Positions 12,467-23,577 of a stretch of 64,000 bases of DNA are shown piece by piece. Positions within the stretch are counted from its first letter, which is position 1, and every line of letters begins with the position of its first letter. This stretch comes from Myrica gale. Taxonomy: Eukaryota; Streptophyta; Magnoliopsida; Fagales; Myricaceae. Location of the stretch: NCBI GenBank assembly GCA_963930655.1, contig OZ005610.1, forward strand, positions 12,963,001 through 13,027,000. The letters are read 5' to 3'. The position numbers and the translations under genes were made by a program. The notes beneath the pieces are model-generated. The model saw only the letters and a list, made by a program, of their open reading frames with translations, searched no databases and was not told the DNA's origin.

Positions 12467-12880
12467 GCCCTTATGCCGGCTGCAAAATTGATAGAAAAAA
12501 CACTAGTGGTGCGTGTCAATTTCTAAAGTGTTGTGGTTTGTAAGAAACAAAATTTTGTGGCATTATTAACCACAGAGGCTGAGTATGTTGTTGGTAACTG
12601 TTGCACACAAATATTGTGGATGAAACAACAACTAAAAGATTTTAATCTTCATTTTTCTCTTTTCCCGATTAAGTGTGTCAACACGAGTGTCATGAACCTT
12701 TCTAAAAACCTCATTCAACACTCTAGGACAAAGCATCTCGAGATCAAACATCATTTTCTTCATGATTATGAGTTTGTAAGCACAGATCTTCAACTTGCTG
12801 ATATATTCATGAAGCATCTCAATGGCGATCGTTTCTGCTTCATTTGTCAAGAGATCAGTATGTGTTTCCTCTCCGAATGA
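12467..12880 (+). pseudogene. Sirevirus-like RNase H end of pol (family A)
   Basis: Begins at AGCKIDRKNTSG (usual form AGCKVDRKSTSG) and runs through TEAEYV, WMKQQLKDF, NLSKNLIQHSRTKHLE and LADIFMKHL, the conserved end of Sirevirus-type copia RNase H. Everything upstream in this element (gag, integrase, RT) is missing. The sequence to the left belongs to a different copia, so 12466 is a chimeric junction. Confidence 0.8.
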
Positions 12881-13026
12881 TTATATTTTTTATATGTATT
12901 TATTATTATATCATTCGTGTGTTGGTTGGATAATTTTTAAGGTGATAATATATTTTTTATGCTTAATTTGATTGCATCATATATTTTTTAATTGAAAACA
13001 TGTTGTTTTATACATTTGCATGTCAT

Positions 13027-13058
13027 GTGTCAGCACTTGAGTTCTCACGTGTCGACAC
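13027..13058 (+). promoter_or_regulatory. Palindrome pair upstream of env-like ORF (family A)
   Basis: GTGTCAGCAC at 13027-13036 and the perfect palindrome GTGTCGACAC at 13049-13058, start to start 22 bp. The same motif is arrayed in the family-A LTRs. A regulatory role is inferred. Confidence 0.5.
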
Positions 13059-13216
13059 TTCTAGACTTGCTTAACTATTTTTCTCTCTTCCCCTCCATAG
13101 ATCTGCCTTAATCTCTCACCAAATCTCATCTCCTTCCTCCACAGACCATCAAATCCTCTCCCTCTCCTCCATAGAAAACCCTAGGCTTCATTTGGGATGT
13201 CCAGTGGAAGAAGAGA

Positions 13217-14708
13217 GTGTTCGTCCAAGGAGAATCTTCTAGGCCGAGGAAAAGAGTCCGAGTGGATATGGACTCCTCAGCGCCCTCTGAGATTCCATTT
13301 TTTCGAACAGGGATCCACCATTTGCGGTTCAATAGAGATTTTCGTCAGCACAAGGTAATTTTTGGTAGATGGGTTTTGTTTTCTTGGTTTACGGAGAATG
13401 TTTTCAATTTCAGAGATATGTTTGACTACCAGGGGTGTTCTAATTTCGTTGGTTTGAGATGTGACAGTTTTCCCCATTTGGTAAAGCAATCGTATGCCAA
13501 TTTTGGTTTTATAGTCTCTGAGGTAGCCGCGAGTCTTGTAAAAGGGAAAGATTTAGACTTGTCGGCGAATGCTTTGAATTCTATAGCCCTTTCCTCCAAT
13601 TCGGGGGTGAAATTATTTGAATCTTATACTTGGGCTAGAATGTCTGATGTGGAGCCCATTGAGATTCATAGGGTTATTTTAGATGACCCGAGTCTGGATC
13701 GTATTGTGAAGCCCATAGCCAGTGATTTAAATGTGCATAGGAGATTACTGCATCATATTATTTGTAACATCATACTTCCCAAGACAGGAAAATTTGAGTA
13801 TGTTACATTTTTGGATCTCTTTGTTATGTATTGCTTGATTACAAGGCGCCAATTGAATCTTGGCTACCTCCTCCTGAATCACAATAAGGTTGCCTATGAG
13901 AAGAAGAAGCAAGGATTTCCTTATGGGATGTTATTTTTCCAGATTTTTGAATTGCATGAGGTTAAGACCAATGGAGAAGAAGAAGGAAAAGTCTAAAGCC
14001 TCAAGGGAATATAATCAAAACACTTTAAGGCTCGTGGGTTTTGTTCAGAATGGGGATGATGAATAGGTGAAGAAGGCAATGGCTACTCCCTAAGGAACTT
14101 CAAAAAGTTGAGAAAGTCGAAGAAGAGGATCCAGAGGAAGTGGAACCAGTGGCAGAGGATAGATCAGATGGTGATATTCCAATTGCAGCCTCTCGATGTA
14201 CTCCACACACTCCTGTTGCAGGACGTTCATCTTCTTCTACCTCACATGAGACTAGGCTTCCCTTCTAGGAAGCCTCGGTTACAGATCTCAAGGATCTGCA
14301 TGCGATGTAAACTTATATATGGGCAGCTTTTTAGGAGATTAAATCCCTTCTGCATTCACATACTACAGATATGGAGATCATTCAGCGTGAGGTAGGCTCC
14401 ACTCACCAAAACTACAACAACAACATGATTATCTGCAGGACAGCGATTTGGGATGGAGGAAGACATTCATATCGAAGATGACTGAGCTGACGAAGACTAC
14501 AGATGAGATGACTTCTCTTGTTTCGAGGAAATCTCTATATATTACTCAGACTTGCGAAAAGGACAGAGATTTGCGGCCCAGTGTTGAAAATTAGGTCAAA
14601 TGGTTCAGTCGCTCTTGGACAGCGTTCCTTCGTAGATATAGCATTGACCCTGGTCTGTGCCCTGCGGAGTGACTCTACCATACCTTACCCCTCCCTCTCT
14701 TTTTGATG
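13217..14708 (+). pseudogene. Sirevirus env-like ORF (plant transposon protein domain), family A
   Basis: An open frame of 259 codons to 13996 (SSRPRKRVRVDMDSSAPSE at the N-terminus, then WARMSDVEPIEIHRVILDD). It is followed in other frames by an acidic region (VEKVEEEDPEEVEPVAEDR) up to about 14708. Its place between RNase H and the polypurine tract, and its resemblance in layout to 49281-50497, match the 'putative plant transposon protein' or envelope-like ORF of Sireviruses. Function is unknown in the family. The 3' part is frameshifted here. The true start may lie slightly upstream (ATG near 13198 is in another frame), so the N-terminus is uncertain. Confidence 0.65.
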
Positions 14709-14752
14709 ATGCCATAGGGGGAGAAGTATATGGAATTTTGTTGTACTCTATG

Positions 14753-14945
14753 GTTGTGTTTGAGTGTTAAAATTTTAGGGTATTGGAATTGATGAAAAAG
14801 TAAAGAGAAAGATGATTTGATTGAATTTTTTTTATATTTATTATAGTGAAAAGTAATGATTTGATGGGGAGAGAGATTATATTATAATTATTTTATTATG
14901 TTAAAATTTTAGAATGCTAAAATTTTGTGTCAAACGCAGCCTACG
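14753..14945. mobile_element. Small AT-rich MITE
   Basis: Inverted ends GTGTTTGAGTGTTAAAATTTT and, at the right, the complement of TGCGTTTGACACAAAATTTT. Related copies lie at 20241-20433, 22949-23135, inverted at 26490-26722, and around 51368-51545. Confidence 0.6.
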
Positions 14946-15367
14946 TCATGTAAAGAAACATTCCATTCCACATCATATATCTTTGTACTTGATTATATTG
15001 ACTTGTTTGATATATGAGTACATTGCAGCTTTTGGATGAGTTTGTGTTATATTCTTTCTATCCTTACTTGAATCTGAATGCAAATTGGCTGAGTTTACGA
15101 ATTGTTTGTTCCTGATTATTGAAGATTATTAAAGTGTTTGTGATCTGGGATTACATTATTTAGTTTGAGAAATTTCGAGGATCATATAGAAATGTTTTCC
15201 ATCAGGTTTAAATTTTTTTGAAATCCCATATTACAAATGAAACTCTTGCAAAATTTTCTAAAAATCCAAAGCTCTTGCATCAAATTGTTTTGAAAAACCT
15301 TCGTTTGTTTTCAGGGTGAGTTTTTTCTTTCTTTGCAAAGATCTTTAAGAAGGAGTTCGTCGTCATC

Positions 15368-15381
15368 AAAAAGGGGGAGAT
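15368..15381 (+). promoter_or_regulatory. Family-A polypurine tract
   Basis: AAAAAGGGGGAGAT directly before the LTR start TGTTAGCCC, the same tract as at 50789-50802 in the family-B element. Confidence 0.8.
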
Positions 15382-15541
15382 TGTTAGCCCAAGGTTGCTC
15401 CTTGAGCTATCTAACTCGATTTTAATGATAACAAACGACAAAATAGCTTTGGAGTATTTTTAGAATATGTGGTAGTCAATCCACTATTCAAACGAGAGTG
15501 CTCAATTGTATTTATTCTCTCTCAAGTTCATTAAGCCCTAT

Positions 15542-16795
15542 TGTGAGTTCGAATATCAACCTAAGAGGGGGTGAATTGGGTTTTTTAAAAATTTAGCTCA
15601 TTTTTTTATAAAAATGCTGATCTGAATATTTAAAGCAATAATGAGACAATAATAATAAATGAAAGCAATACATATGAGAGAAGAAAAAAGAGATAACACT
15701 GCGATTTTTAAGTGGTTCGGTCAAGACTTGTCTACGTCCACCCCAAGGCTTTTACCTTCCTTAGGCTTCTCCACTATAATCCAATAGTGTCTACAACTTA
15801 GCTTTCGGGTGCTAAGAGACCATTACAAGAGTTTTTCCGAGCTCACTATTCAACTCGTTACAAATCTCAAACCCTATGAGATTTCTTCTATCCTCACGGG
15901 TAGGCCAAAGCGTAACCCACACTCAAAGGCTTTCAAAGTTTAATGATAAAAATGAATAAACAATAGCTCTCAAAGCTAGATCAGCAAAACAGAAATCAAT
16001 AAATGTATACAAGACAAGATCTGAAGATGATAACAAAAATGGGAGACTAGATTCTTGGAAAAAGTGCAACCTTTGTCTTTTGCATTTTTCTCACACTTGA
16101 AGGAGAATAGGTCAAGATTGATGATGTGGAGATACAAAATGTGCGCAAAGGATCTATTTCTCTCTCCATAAGGTTCCCTTATAGGTCTTCAGTCTTGAGG
16201 GGTCCTGAGGGCCTTTTTGGAATGTTGGAGAGGTGTCCTAAGTGTCATAATGTCTTAATTCGCATGCAAAGTCATCTTTTTAAAAACTGTGTTCCCACAA
16301 CATGTGTTGACACATATATGTCTATGTGTCGACACCTTTATCAAGTCTGAAACTGACTCGCAAGTGCCAATACCATGTGTCGACACTTCCTTCACCATGT
16401 GTCGACACCATCTTCACATGTGTTGACACTGTACTTCCCATGTGTCGACACCATCGAAATGAAAATCTGGCTTATGTGCTATGTGTCGGCACCATGTCAA
16501 CCTTGTGTCGACACTATCTTGGCAGATAAAGTTTTTCAGTGCTTTTTGATATGCAATCTTTTCCATTTTAACAGGAAAACTCCTACAATGAAAATTATCA
16601 CAGTTTAGGATCAAGCCATAGTATTTAAATCTAATATAGGGCATAAAGAATTAACAATAAGTTTAAATACAATTTACTACTCTTGATTGAATAGTGGTTG
16701 ACAACCATGTATTTTAAAATACTTTCAAAGCTATTTTATCATTTGTTATCATCAAAATTGAGTTAGATAGCTCAAAAATCAACATTGGGCTAACA
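15542..16795 (-). mobile_element. Inverted family-A solo LTR (TSD CCTAT)
   Basis: A 1254-bp LTR on the minus strand (TGTTAGCCCAATG to GAACTCACA) inserted into another LTR of its own family. It is flanked by perfect CCTAT at 15537-15541 and 16796-16800. Its palindrome array lies at 16305-16513. Confidence 0.9.
16305..16513 (-). promoter_or_regulatory. Phased GTGTCGACAC array in inverted LTR
   Basis: Perfect GTGTCGACAC at 16326, 16377, 16399, 16442 and near 16504, with one-base variants near 16306, 16420 and 16485. The four sites 16377, 16399, 16420 and 16442 are spaced 22, 21 and 22 bp, two DNA turns. Confidence 0.7.
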
Positions 16796-16922
16796 CCTAT
16801 AATTATTTTAAACACCATGGCATGCACTTAAATTATTATATTTTTCATTGTAGGAGTTTTCGTGTTGAAATAAAAAGGATTTCACATCATTAAAGCACTG
16901 AAAATCTCCTTCTACCAAGATG

Positions 16923-17096
16923 GTGTCGACACATGGGATACATGGTGTCAACACATTGCACTACCGCCAGAATGTCATTTAGATGGTCTTGACACATGTT
17001 AAGCAAAGTGTCGACACCTGAGAAAATGGTGTCGACACATGGTGAAGGAAGTGTCAACACATGCCACAGGGCACATAGGCTTATATGTGTTGACAC
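16923..17096 (+). promoter_or_regulatory. Phased GTGTCGACAC array in family-A 3' LTR
   Basis: Perfect sites at 16923, 17008 and 17029; variants at 16945, 16986, 17051 and 17087. Spacings are 22, 41, 22, 21, 22 and 36 bp, nearly all multiples of about 21 bp. Confidence 0.7.
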
Positions 17097-17766
17097 ATGT
17101 TGCGGGAATACTGTTTTTAAAACGATGACTCAGCAAGGAAATCAAGACGTTGTGACACTTAGGGCACCTCTCCAACATTCTAAAAAGGCCCTTGGAACCC
17201 CCTAACACTGAAGACCTATAAAGACAACATTATAGAGAGAGAAAATGAACCTTTTGCATCTCTTGAATCATCAATCTTGACCTAGCCTCCAAAAGAAAGA
17301 AAAAAGCTAAAGAACAAAGCTACATGTTTCCCAAGAGATCTGTTGTTATCTTCCTGTCATCACTATCATATCTTGTCTTCTAGCCATATTGAGCTTGTAT
17401 TTACTAATCTAGCTTTTAGAGCTATTGTTTATCATTTTTATCATTAAACCTTTGACAAATCTATAAGTGTGAGATACACTTAGGCCTACCCGTGTGGATA
17501 GAGGAAATCTCATAGGCTTTGATATTTGTTGTTCGAGTTGAAGATTGAGCTCGAAAAAAGTCTCGTAACGGTTACTTAGCACCCGGAAGTTAAGTTATGA
17601 ACACTATTGGATTATAGTGGAGAAGCTCAAGAAACGCAACAACCTTGGGGTGGACGTAGGCAAATCTTGGCCGAACTACCTAAAAATCGCGGTGTTAACG
17701 GAAAAAATTCTTATATTTTATTAAACTCAAGTCACCCCCCCCCTCTTGGGTTAGAGCGTATCCTCA

Positions 17767-18913
17767 TTTACTCCTCTAAGTCTCCTGATAAATGTGATTA
17801 TCCTGCATCATGCAGCGAGTGTAAAAAGATCACCCACTGGCCACAGTGAAAAAGATCACCCTTAGTCAAATAAAGCAGATCAAATATACACCAAAAGCAA
17901 ATTCTACATACAAAAATGGAAGACCAAAACTTCTCCCCCTCCCACCCCCAATAAAAAAATAACCAAGTGCAAGCCCATTCACAGGACCAAAGTAATTGCT
18001 AATGGAAAAGCAAAATAAGGAACCCTAAAACCACCATTACTGCCTCAAAAACTCGCCCCCAGAAAACCATCTCCCACTTCCCCTGAACATAAAACTGAAA
18101 TATTATCAAATGAAAAAGTCATTCCCTTTACTTTTTGCTTCGAAGAGCCCAGACTCCAACGACAATGCTTCCTTTGTGGATGGCTTCGACTCTGTACTCC
18201 AACAATAACAAATGCATGTCCTGAGAGAGGAGAAGAGAGAGGTTGGGTGTCGCTGGCAAAGAGACAAGATTGAGAATTGAAAAAAAAATTACCTAAAAAG
18301 GTAGCAGGGAGCGAAAACAGAAATCTGGCGTTAAATGAAATTTTCCCTCTCACTTATACTTCAATAATCACATGTCGTTGGATATAACATTTATTTTGTA
18401 ATTACATCATACTTACTACTTAATTTGTAATTGTAATACACTGTATATTGCCTAGTACATAGTTAAAATAACTTAGTAATTTGTAATTTGTAACAGTATT
18501 TAAAAATCTTAGTACTTAGTATTAAATGCATAGCATTTGGTTTTACACTATTTTGGTAATAATATTATCTAGTACTTATAATTTAAAAGTATAATGCCTT
18601 GTGTATATCCTAGTACTTAATACGTAAAATAACTTAGTTCCATGTCAGGAGTTTGAGAGAAGATATAAGTTGAAATCGTTTGTGAAAATAAAGCCTGACA
18701 TTAGGCCTAGTGGATGAGATTGGGACTTGTTGATGGTCTTATTTGTACTGTGGTAACAGACTCGCCCAATGGGCAGTAGTTGTGCTCAAATCAGATATTC
18801 TGCAGTCGGGGTGCTCCTATGGTTACGCCCAGGGGGTTATTAGGGCGGTTGCCCCCTTCCCCTTTGCTAGAATATATATATATAAATGCACTCACAATCC
18901 CTGTAATATAAGA
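17767..18913. other. Intergenic, no gene seen
   Basis: Non-coding, with an AT-rich stretch (18360-18640) rich in TAGTACTTA-type words. A minus-strand open frame of 102 codons near 18045-18353 resembles nothing I know and is not called. Confidence 0.45.
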
Positions 18914-19215
18914 AAATTACAAATTAGTTCCTAAGCTAAATAAAGTTACAAATTAATCCATGTGTTTAAGGTTTTCATTAAAAACACATTCTTTCGTCCA
19001 TCCCCGTCTCTTTCACTTGGGCATGTAGCACGTTGTAGTTAGTGCTAACTAGCATCTGCCATTAGTGAAAGAGACGGATATAGATGTATTTTTAATGGAA
19101 ACCTTACAACAAGTCCATAAGGAATAATTTGCAACTTATTCTTATTTATCTCAAGGATTAATTTGTAACTTATTCTTATTTATCTCAAGGATTAATTTGT
19201 AACTTTATTATATCT
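18914..19215. mobile_element. Foldback (hairpin) element
   Basis: Two inverted arms of roughly 100 bases or more. The left arm runs through GGTTTTCATTAAAAACAC and CCGTCTCTTTCAC; the right arm carries GTGAAAGAGACGG and TTTTTAATGGAAACC. They surround a loop of about 45 bases. The right arm has a local duplication of about 30 bp around TCAAGGATTAATTTGTAACT. Confidence 0.65.
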
Positions 19216-19228
19216 CATGAATTGTGGG

Positions 19229-19862
19229 TACACCTAAGGGTGGGTACCGGAATGGATAGAATCGGAATGGCCCGTTTCGGTACTCACAAAAATGCAATTT
19301 CTTTCTTCTAGTTCATTTTATTGGAATGAAACCGGAATGGAACCAAAAATTCTGGTTTGGCATGTGAGTTTTTTTTTACATAATTTTTTGGGGCCCTAAT
19401 AAGCCAAAAATATTTTTAGACCGAATTTTCGGATGATTTTTCTATTATTCATCATAAATTAACAATAAATGTAAACATTCATCCAAAATCTAGATTCTAA
19501 AATAAACATTCAAGCAAATTACATATGTTATACTTTATTTTGAGCCCTATTTAAAAAAAATCGAAACCGAAAATTTTGATATTTTTTAGTTTTTCATCAT
19601 AAATTAACAATAAATATAAAATATTCATCCAAAATGTAGATTCTAAAATAAACATTCAAGCAAATTCCATAAGTTATACTTTATTTTGAGATCTAGTTTT
19701 ATTTTATTTAAAAAAAATCAGAACCGGAAATTCCAGTAAAATAAACATTCAATCAAATTTCATATGTTATACATTATTTTGAGCACTATTTTTATTTTAT
19801 TTAAAAAAAATCGGAACAAAAAATTCCGATTCTTACCAAAATTTTTACCCGTCCTTAGGTAC
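19229..19862. mobile_element. hAT-type MITE with internal repeats
   Basis: Ends GGTACACCTAAGGGTGGGTA and the complement of GGCGTACCTAAGGACGGGTA form an inverted repeat of a common plant hAT-MITE type. Inside is a tandem repeat of about 145 bp (starting at TCATCATAAATTAACAATAA, 19449 and 19594) plus a partial third unit after 19740. Confidence 0.6.
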
Positions 19863-19870
19863 GCCAAAAA

Positions 19871-19938
19871 AATATTAAGGCTCCTCCAACATAATTTTTT
19901 CATCTTCGGCCTGCCAAAAGGGCGTTGCAATAAGCTTA
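19871..19938 (+). repeat. Direct repeat of 8268-8336
   Basis: Second copy of the ATTAAGGCTCCTCC segment; immediately after it a 34-bp tandem duplication around AGCTTAGTTTGTTTTATTGA occurs at about 19932-20000. Confidence 0.6.
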
Positions 19939-20240
19939 GTTTGTTTTATTGAAGTTTTGGTGAAATAAAGCTTAGTTTGTTTTATTGAAGTTTTGGCGAG
20001 GACTCATTTTCCTTGTTTTTTTTAATTTGTTGTGCTCTCTTGACCTCTTACACAACCGAAAGCGCTCTCTCTACACAAATAGGCATTGTGACCAATAAAT
20101 TATGAAATGCAGGCCTCGATTCCTGACTTGAAACGAACGCTAGAAGGAAACATCTGCGGGTGCTGCGTTCAAAGTTTGAAGATCCAAGATGAAAACGCGC
20201 TTTGGAAGTTGAAATTGTGCCTCTTGGCGCATACTTTCAG

Positions 20241-20433
20241 GTTGTGTTTGTGTTAAAATATTTTTGGTACTGGGTTTTATGTTGGTATTGAGTTTAGTGA
20301 AAAAGTGAAGAGAGAGATAATTTTTTATATTTTTTGTAATTTTTTATATTTTTTTATGGGAGAGAGAGATTATATTGTAGTATTTTATTAGGAGAGAGAA
20401 TATTTTGGGTAATATTTTTGGTGCAAACGCACC
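20241..20433. mobile_element. MITE with 7-bp direct flanks CTTTCAG
   Basis: A 193-bp element with ends GTTGTGTTTGTG and GGTGCAAACGCAC, flanked by CTTTCAG at 20234-20240 and 20434-20440. Same family as 14753-14945. Confidence 0.7.
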
Positions 20434-20440
20434 CTTTCAG

Positions 20441-21900
20441 CTTAAAATCTTGGAAAAATAAAAGGGAAGTAAAGAAAAAAAAAAGATACACATTTGGATT
20501 AGACCAAAAGGGTATTCAAAACTCGGTTTGATGGAAAACATTGCGCAAAGGATACAGAGTGAATCTATTGTTTTATATAGACATCTGCAAGCAGCTTACC
20601 TGCTTTGAATTTGAGCTAACCACTCAATTTTCTCGGAATAGTTTATTTCATTTTCTCGGTAGGTTTTGAAAGGGCCAAACCTTCATGGATCTCCACCTTA
20701 ATTTCTTTGTATCAATCGGGAACTAGTTTGAACTCTTGGAAGAGTCATACGACTAATGAGCTTAGTAAGAACATATTAGCACCTTTCCATGTCAACTAAT
20801 AATATATTATTAGTAAGATTAAGGGGTCAAAGGATTCGGACAGCCAAACAGGTGACGAGGGTTGGAAGGATCATTAGCCACCCGCCAATCCTAGATATCT
20901 TTTCATTAGTAGTCAACTAAATGGATGCATTAGAAATCAAGCCTGATCATCTATTTAATTACGGAACTACCACTTCAAGATTGCTGATTAATTGTGCATG
21001 TTAAGCCGTGAGATAAAAGGCATTAAAGTGATTTTATTAAGGGAAAATATTATTTTTAGCTCATAAACTAATATCAAAAAGAGTTTCAAACTATCACATT
21101 TACCTCAAAACTATCGAAATGTATCAACATTCGCCTTGTCATAGGTACCGACAGTTGAAATATGAAAAAAAATAGGTTACTTGGCATAATATTAGCGGTT
21201 GAATTCTATCACAAGACGAACTTTGATAAATTTTGATAGTTTTCGGCGATTTTGATAATTTGGACTTCTTTTTAACATTTTGATGTGAGTTTAGGAGTTA
21301 GAAGTGAAGATCCCCTTTTATTAATGTGTTTGTCCTATCTTCCTAGCATATTACTCTTTACTTAGGCCCTCCTTGTTTGTATCGATGTTTTCTAAGTATC
21401 ATCTTTCTGATATAATATATCCAGAATTTTCTCTAATTTGCTGTCCAATTTGGACTGTCCAATTTCGGAGAGAGAGAGACTGTGAGCCTTGAATTATTGG
21501 ACATTACATTTAATACTTGTTGTGTCTCTCTCTCTTCTAATTGAAACAAGGTTTAAAACTAACATATTGCATCAGTGGTTTGTCATTTCAGCAATTAAAA
21601 GTCAGTGAAGTGTCTGTTTATTCTTGAAGTAAACTTTGTGGACTGTGTGATCGAATTACTAGTTAAAATAAGGGAAATTCATTTTTTAGTCCTTAAGTAT
21701 TGAACACTTTTTTATTTTAGTCCTTCATTTTTAAACTTCAAATTTTTAGTCTTTGAATTTTTGTTTTTAACAAAACGGTTCTTCCGTCAGTCTCTCGACA
21801 CTTTATTTTTCACTAAACAAGCCGGGTATTTCCGTAAATCTTCACAGAATCAATGTCCTTGTTTCGTAACCAAATTACTCTTTAAAAAAACGAGTTGCAG
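20441..21900. other. RALF upstream region
   Basis: No gene. It holds a relic of the TTAGTCC...CCGTCAG dispersed repeat at about 21680-21800 and GAGA-rich DNA near 21470. Confidence 0.4.
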
Positions 21901-21919
21901 ACCAGTTCTTGCCCGTGTC

Positions 21920-21926
21920 TATATGT
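21920..21926 (+). promoter_or_regulatory. Possible TATA box of RALF gene
   Basis: TATATGT at 21920-21926, about 65 bp before the start codon; placement is plausible for a short 5' UTR. Confidence 0.35.
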
Positions 21927-21988
21927 ACACACAAAAGCGCAGTAGAAGAAGAAGGTTCAGGAGAGCCGAAGGGAAAACAACAACGACA

Positions 21989-22351
21989 ATGGCCAACAAG
22001 TCTTCCTCTATCTTCCTGACTTCTTCCATCTTCATCTGCGTAGCTCTGATCATCTCCTCCACCGCCACGGCCGTTGAGGCGAGCGTAGACCATCACTTCA
22101 GCTGGGTGCCGACGACAAACCGTTGCGAAGGTTCCATTGCCGAGTGCATGACTGCAGACGGTGAATTTGACATGGATTCTGAGATCAACCGGCGCATCTT
22201 GGCCACCACCCAATACATAAGCTATGGAGCCCTGCAAAGAAACAGCGTCCCGTGCTCTCTTAGGGGTGCGTCCTACTACAACTGCCAGGCAGGTGCACAA
22301 GCCAACCCCTACAATCGTGGTTGCAGCGCCATCACTCGTTGCCGTAGTTAA
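21989..22351 (+). CDS. RALF peptide precursor (RALF33/RALF1-like)
   Basis: Single-exon gene for a 120-residue prepropeptide of the RAPID ALKALINIZATION FACTOR family. These are secreted peptides that bind FERONIA-type receptor kinases at the cell wall and alter growth, apoplastic pH and immunity. Residues 1-30 form a hydrophobic signal peptide (SIFICVALIIS). The propeptide carries two cysteines (46, 53). RRIL at 68-71 is the subtilase S1P cleavage site. The mature peptide of 49 residues begins ATTQYISYG with the receptor-contact YISY motif (76-79) and four cysteines (89, 99, 112, 118) in the usual two-disulphide pattern, ending NRGCSAITRCRS. The ATG at 21989 was chosen because the signal peptide follows at once; the frame stays open upstream but without family resemblance. 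HSBP lies next, convergent. Intact and confident. Confidence 0.93.
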   Translation: MANKSSSIFLTSSIFICVALIISSTATAVEASVDHHFSWVPTTNRCEGSIAECMTADGEFDMDSEINRRILATTQYISYGALQRNSVPCSLRGASYYNCQAGAQANPYNRGCSAITRCRS

Positions 22352-22948
22352 GACTGGAGTTCTTTACTTTCTTTCTTCGTCTCTTTGTGTCTTTTACTAG
22401 TTTGATTTCAACTTATTTGTGAAATGTGATTCAAAATAAGGAACAAACAAAAAGCAGATTAAGTTATAAGGATCTCTTTTGTGTTGGGTGTTTTATCATA
22501 TATGTTTTAAATTTAATCTTTTATAGAAGGACGATTATATATTACTGTTGGTTTATGTTTTTTTCTTCTTTTCATTCAATCGCTTCATCTACTTTGTGCA
22601 CTCTTTTTTTTTTGGTCCTGAATTAAAGATTTTTCATGTGATCTTCTTAAACCTTGCCTTTGTTGGGAATAGTAAATAAAACCCTCGGACAATCTGCGGT
22701 TCTATGGAAAACTGTTCTTGATTATTTTTCAGGGAAAAAGGTTTGGTACTGGATACCAGAACAGGGTATATTCGTACGAGAAACCCTGGTCTAGAGTCTA
22801 GAGAGGACCTAGGGACTAGGAGACACTATTTGCGTATTTGGTATCTTGATGATTATCACTGAGCGAAGGGCATGGGCTGAAACAGCCAAAATTGACAAAC
22901 TGCAATAACCTTCTCGCAAATTTTGCAATATGGAAATCCTAATATTTA
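22352..22948. other. RALF 3' UTR and flank
   Basis: T-rich sequence after the RALF stop, probably 3' UTR, then intergenic DNA. No second gene is visible. Confidence 0.4.
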
Positions 22949-23135
22949 GAGTGTCTTGTAAAATTTTTGATATTGGATTTAGTGTTAGTATTGGGTTTAG
23001 TGAAAAAATAAAGAGAGAGGTAATATTTTATATTTTTTATAATATTTTATATTTTTTAATGAGAGAAATTATATTATAATATTTTATTAGAAGAGAGATA
23101 AAATTTTAAGTAAAATTTTGGTTACAAACGCATCC
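22949..23135. mobile_element. MITE, same family as 20241-20433
   Basis: Left end GAGTGTCTTGTAAAATTTTT, right end GGTTACAAACGCATCC, with GAGAGAGGTAATATTTTA-like interior. Confidence 0.55.
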
Positions 23136-23577
23136 TTGAAATTTCTCGAGAACATGAAATTAATAATGATTTCGGGCGGCTTGTCCCAGTGCGTGCTTTA
23201 TTACCTACAAATTTCATCAATCAACGGTCAAAGGCTTTGCAGACGCCTTTTCTATGGCAGATATTAAACTTGGATCAATAGTACTGCAAAGTTGGGTCAG
23301 ATTGAGAAACAGACCCGCTTACATAGTCGACAAAAAGTAGATCCCTACATTCATGAATCGCCCGCCCAACATATCGCAAACAATTCAAAAAGCCAGCAAC
23401 TACTGTCTACTAATGCCAGAACTGTAATTATGAAAGAAGAAAAAAACAACACATTAACTACAGAAACACGGGCGGGTATTCATATTCCACATAAGAAGAG
23501 TTTTTTCATTTCTCAAACCTAGTTGCAGGAAAATAAAGGGGGCATTAACTCAATGGAAGACATGCAGTTCCTTAACT

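Larger units (their letters stand above)
15382..17766 (+). repeat. Family-A 3' LTR, split by an inverted LTR
   Basis: The LTR runs 15382-15541, is interrupted by the solo LTR 15542-16795 and its target duplication, and resumes 16801 to about 17766. The right end (near CGTATCCTCA) is tentative. It contains an array of GTGTCGACAC-type palindromes at 16923-17096 and a TATA-like CCTATAAAG near 17214. Confidence 0.8.

Noticed and set aside
21875..22300. 141-codon minus-strand frame over RALF
   Set aside because: Antisense shadow of the RALF coding sequence.
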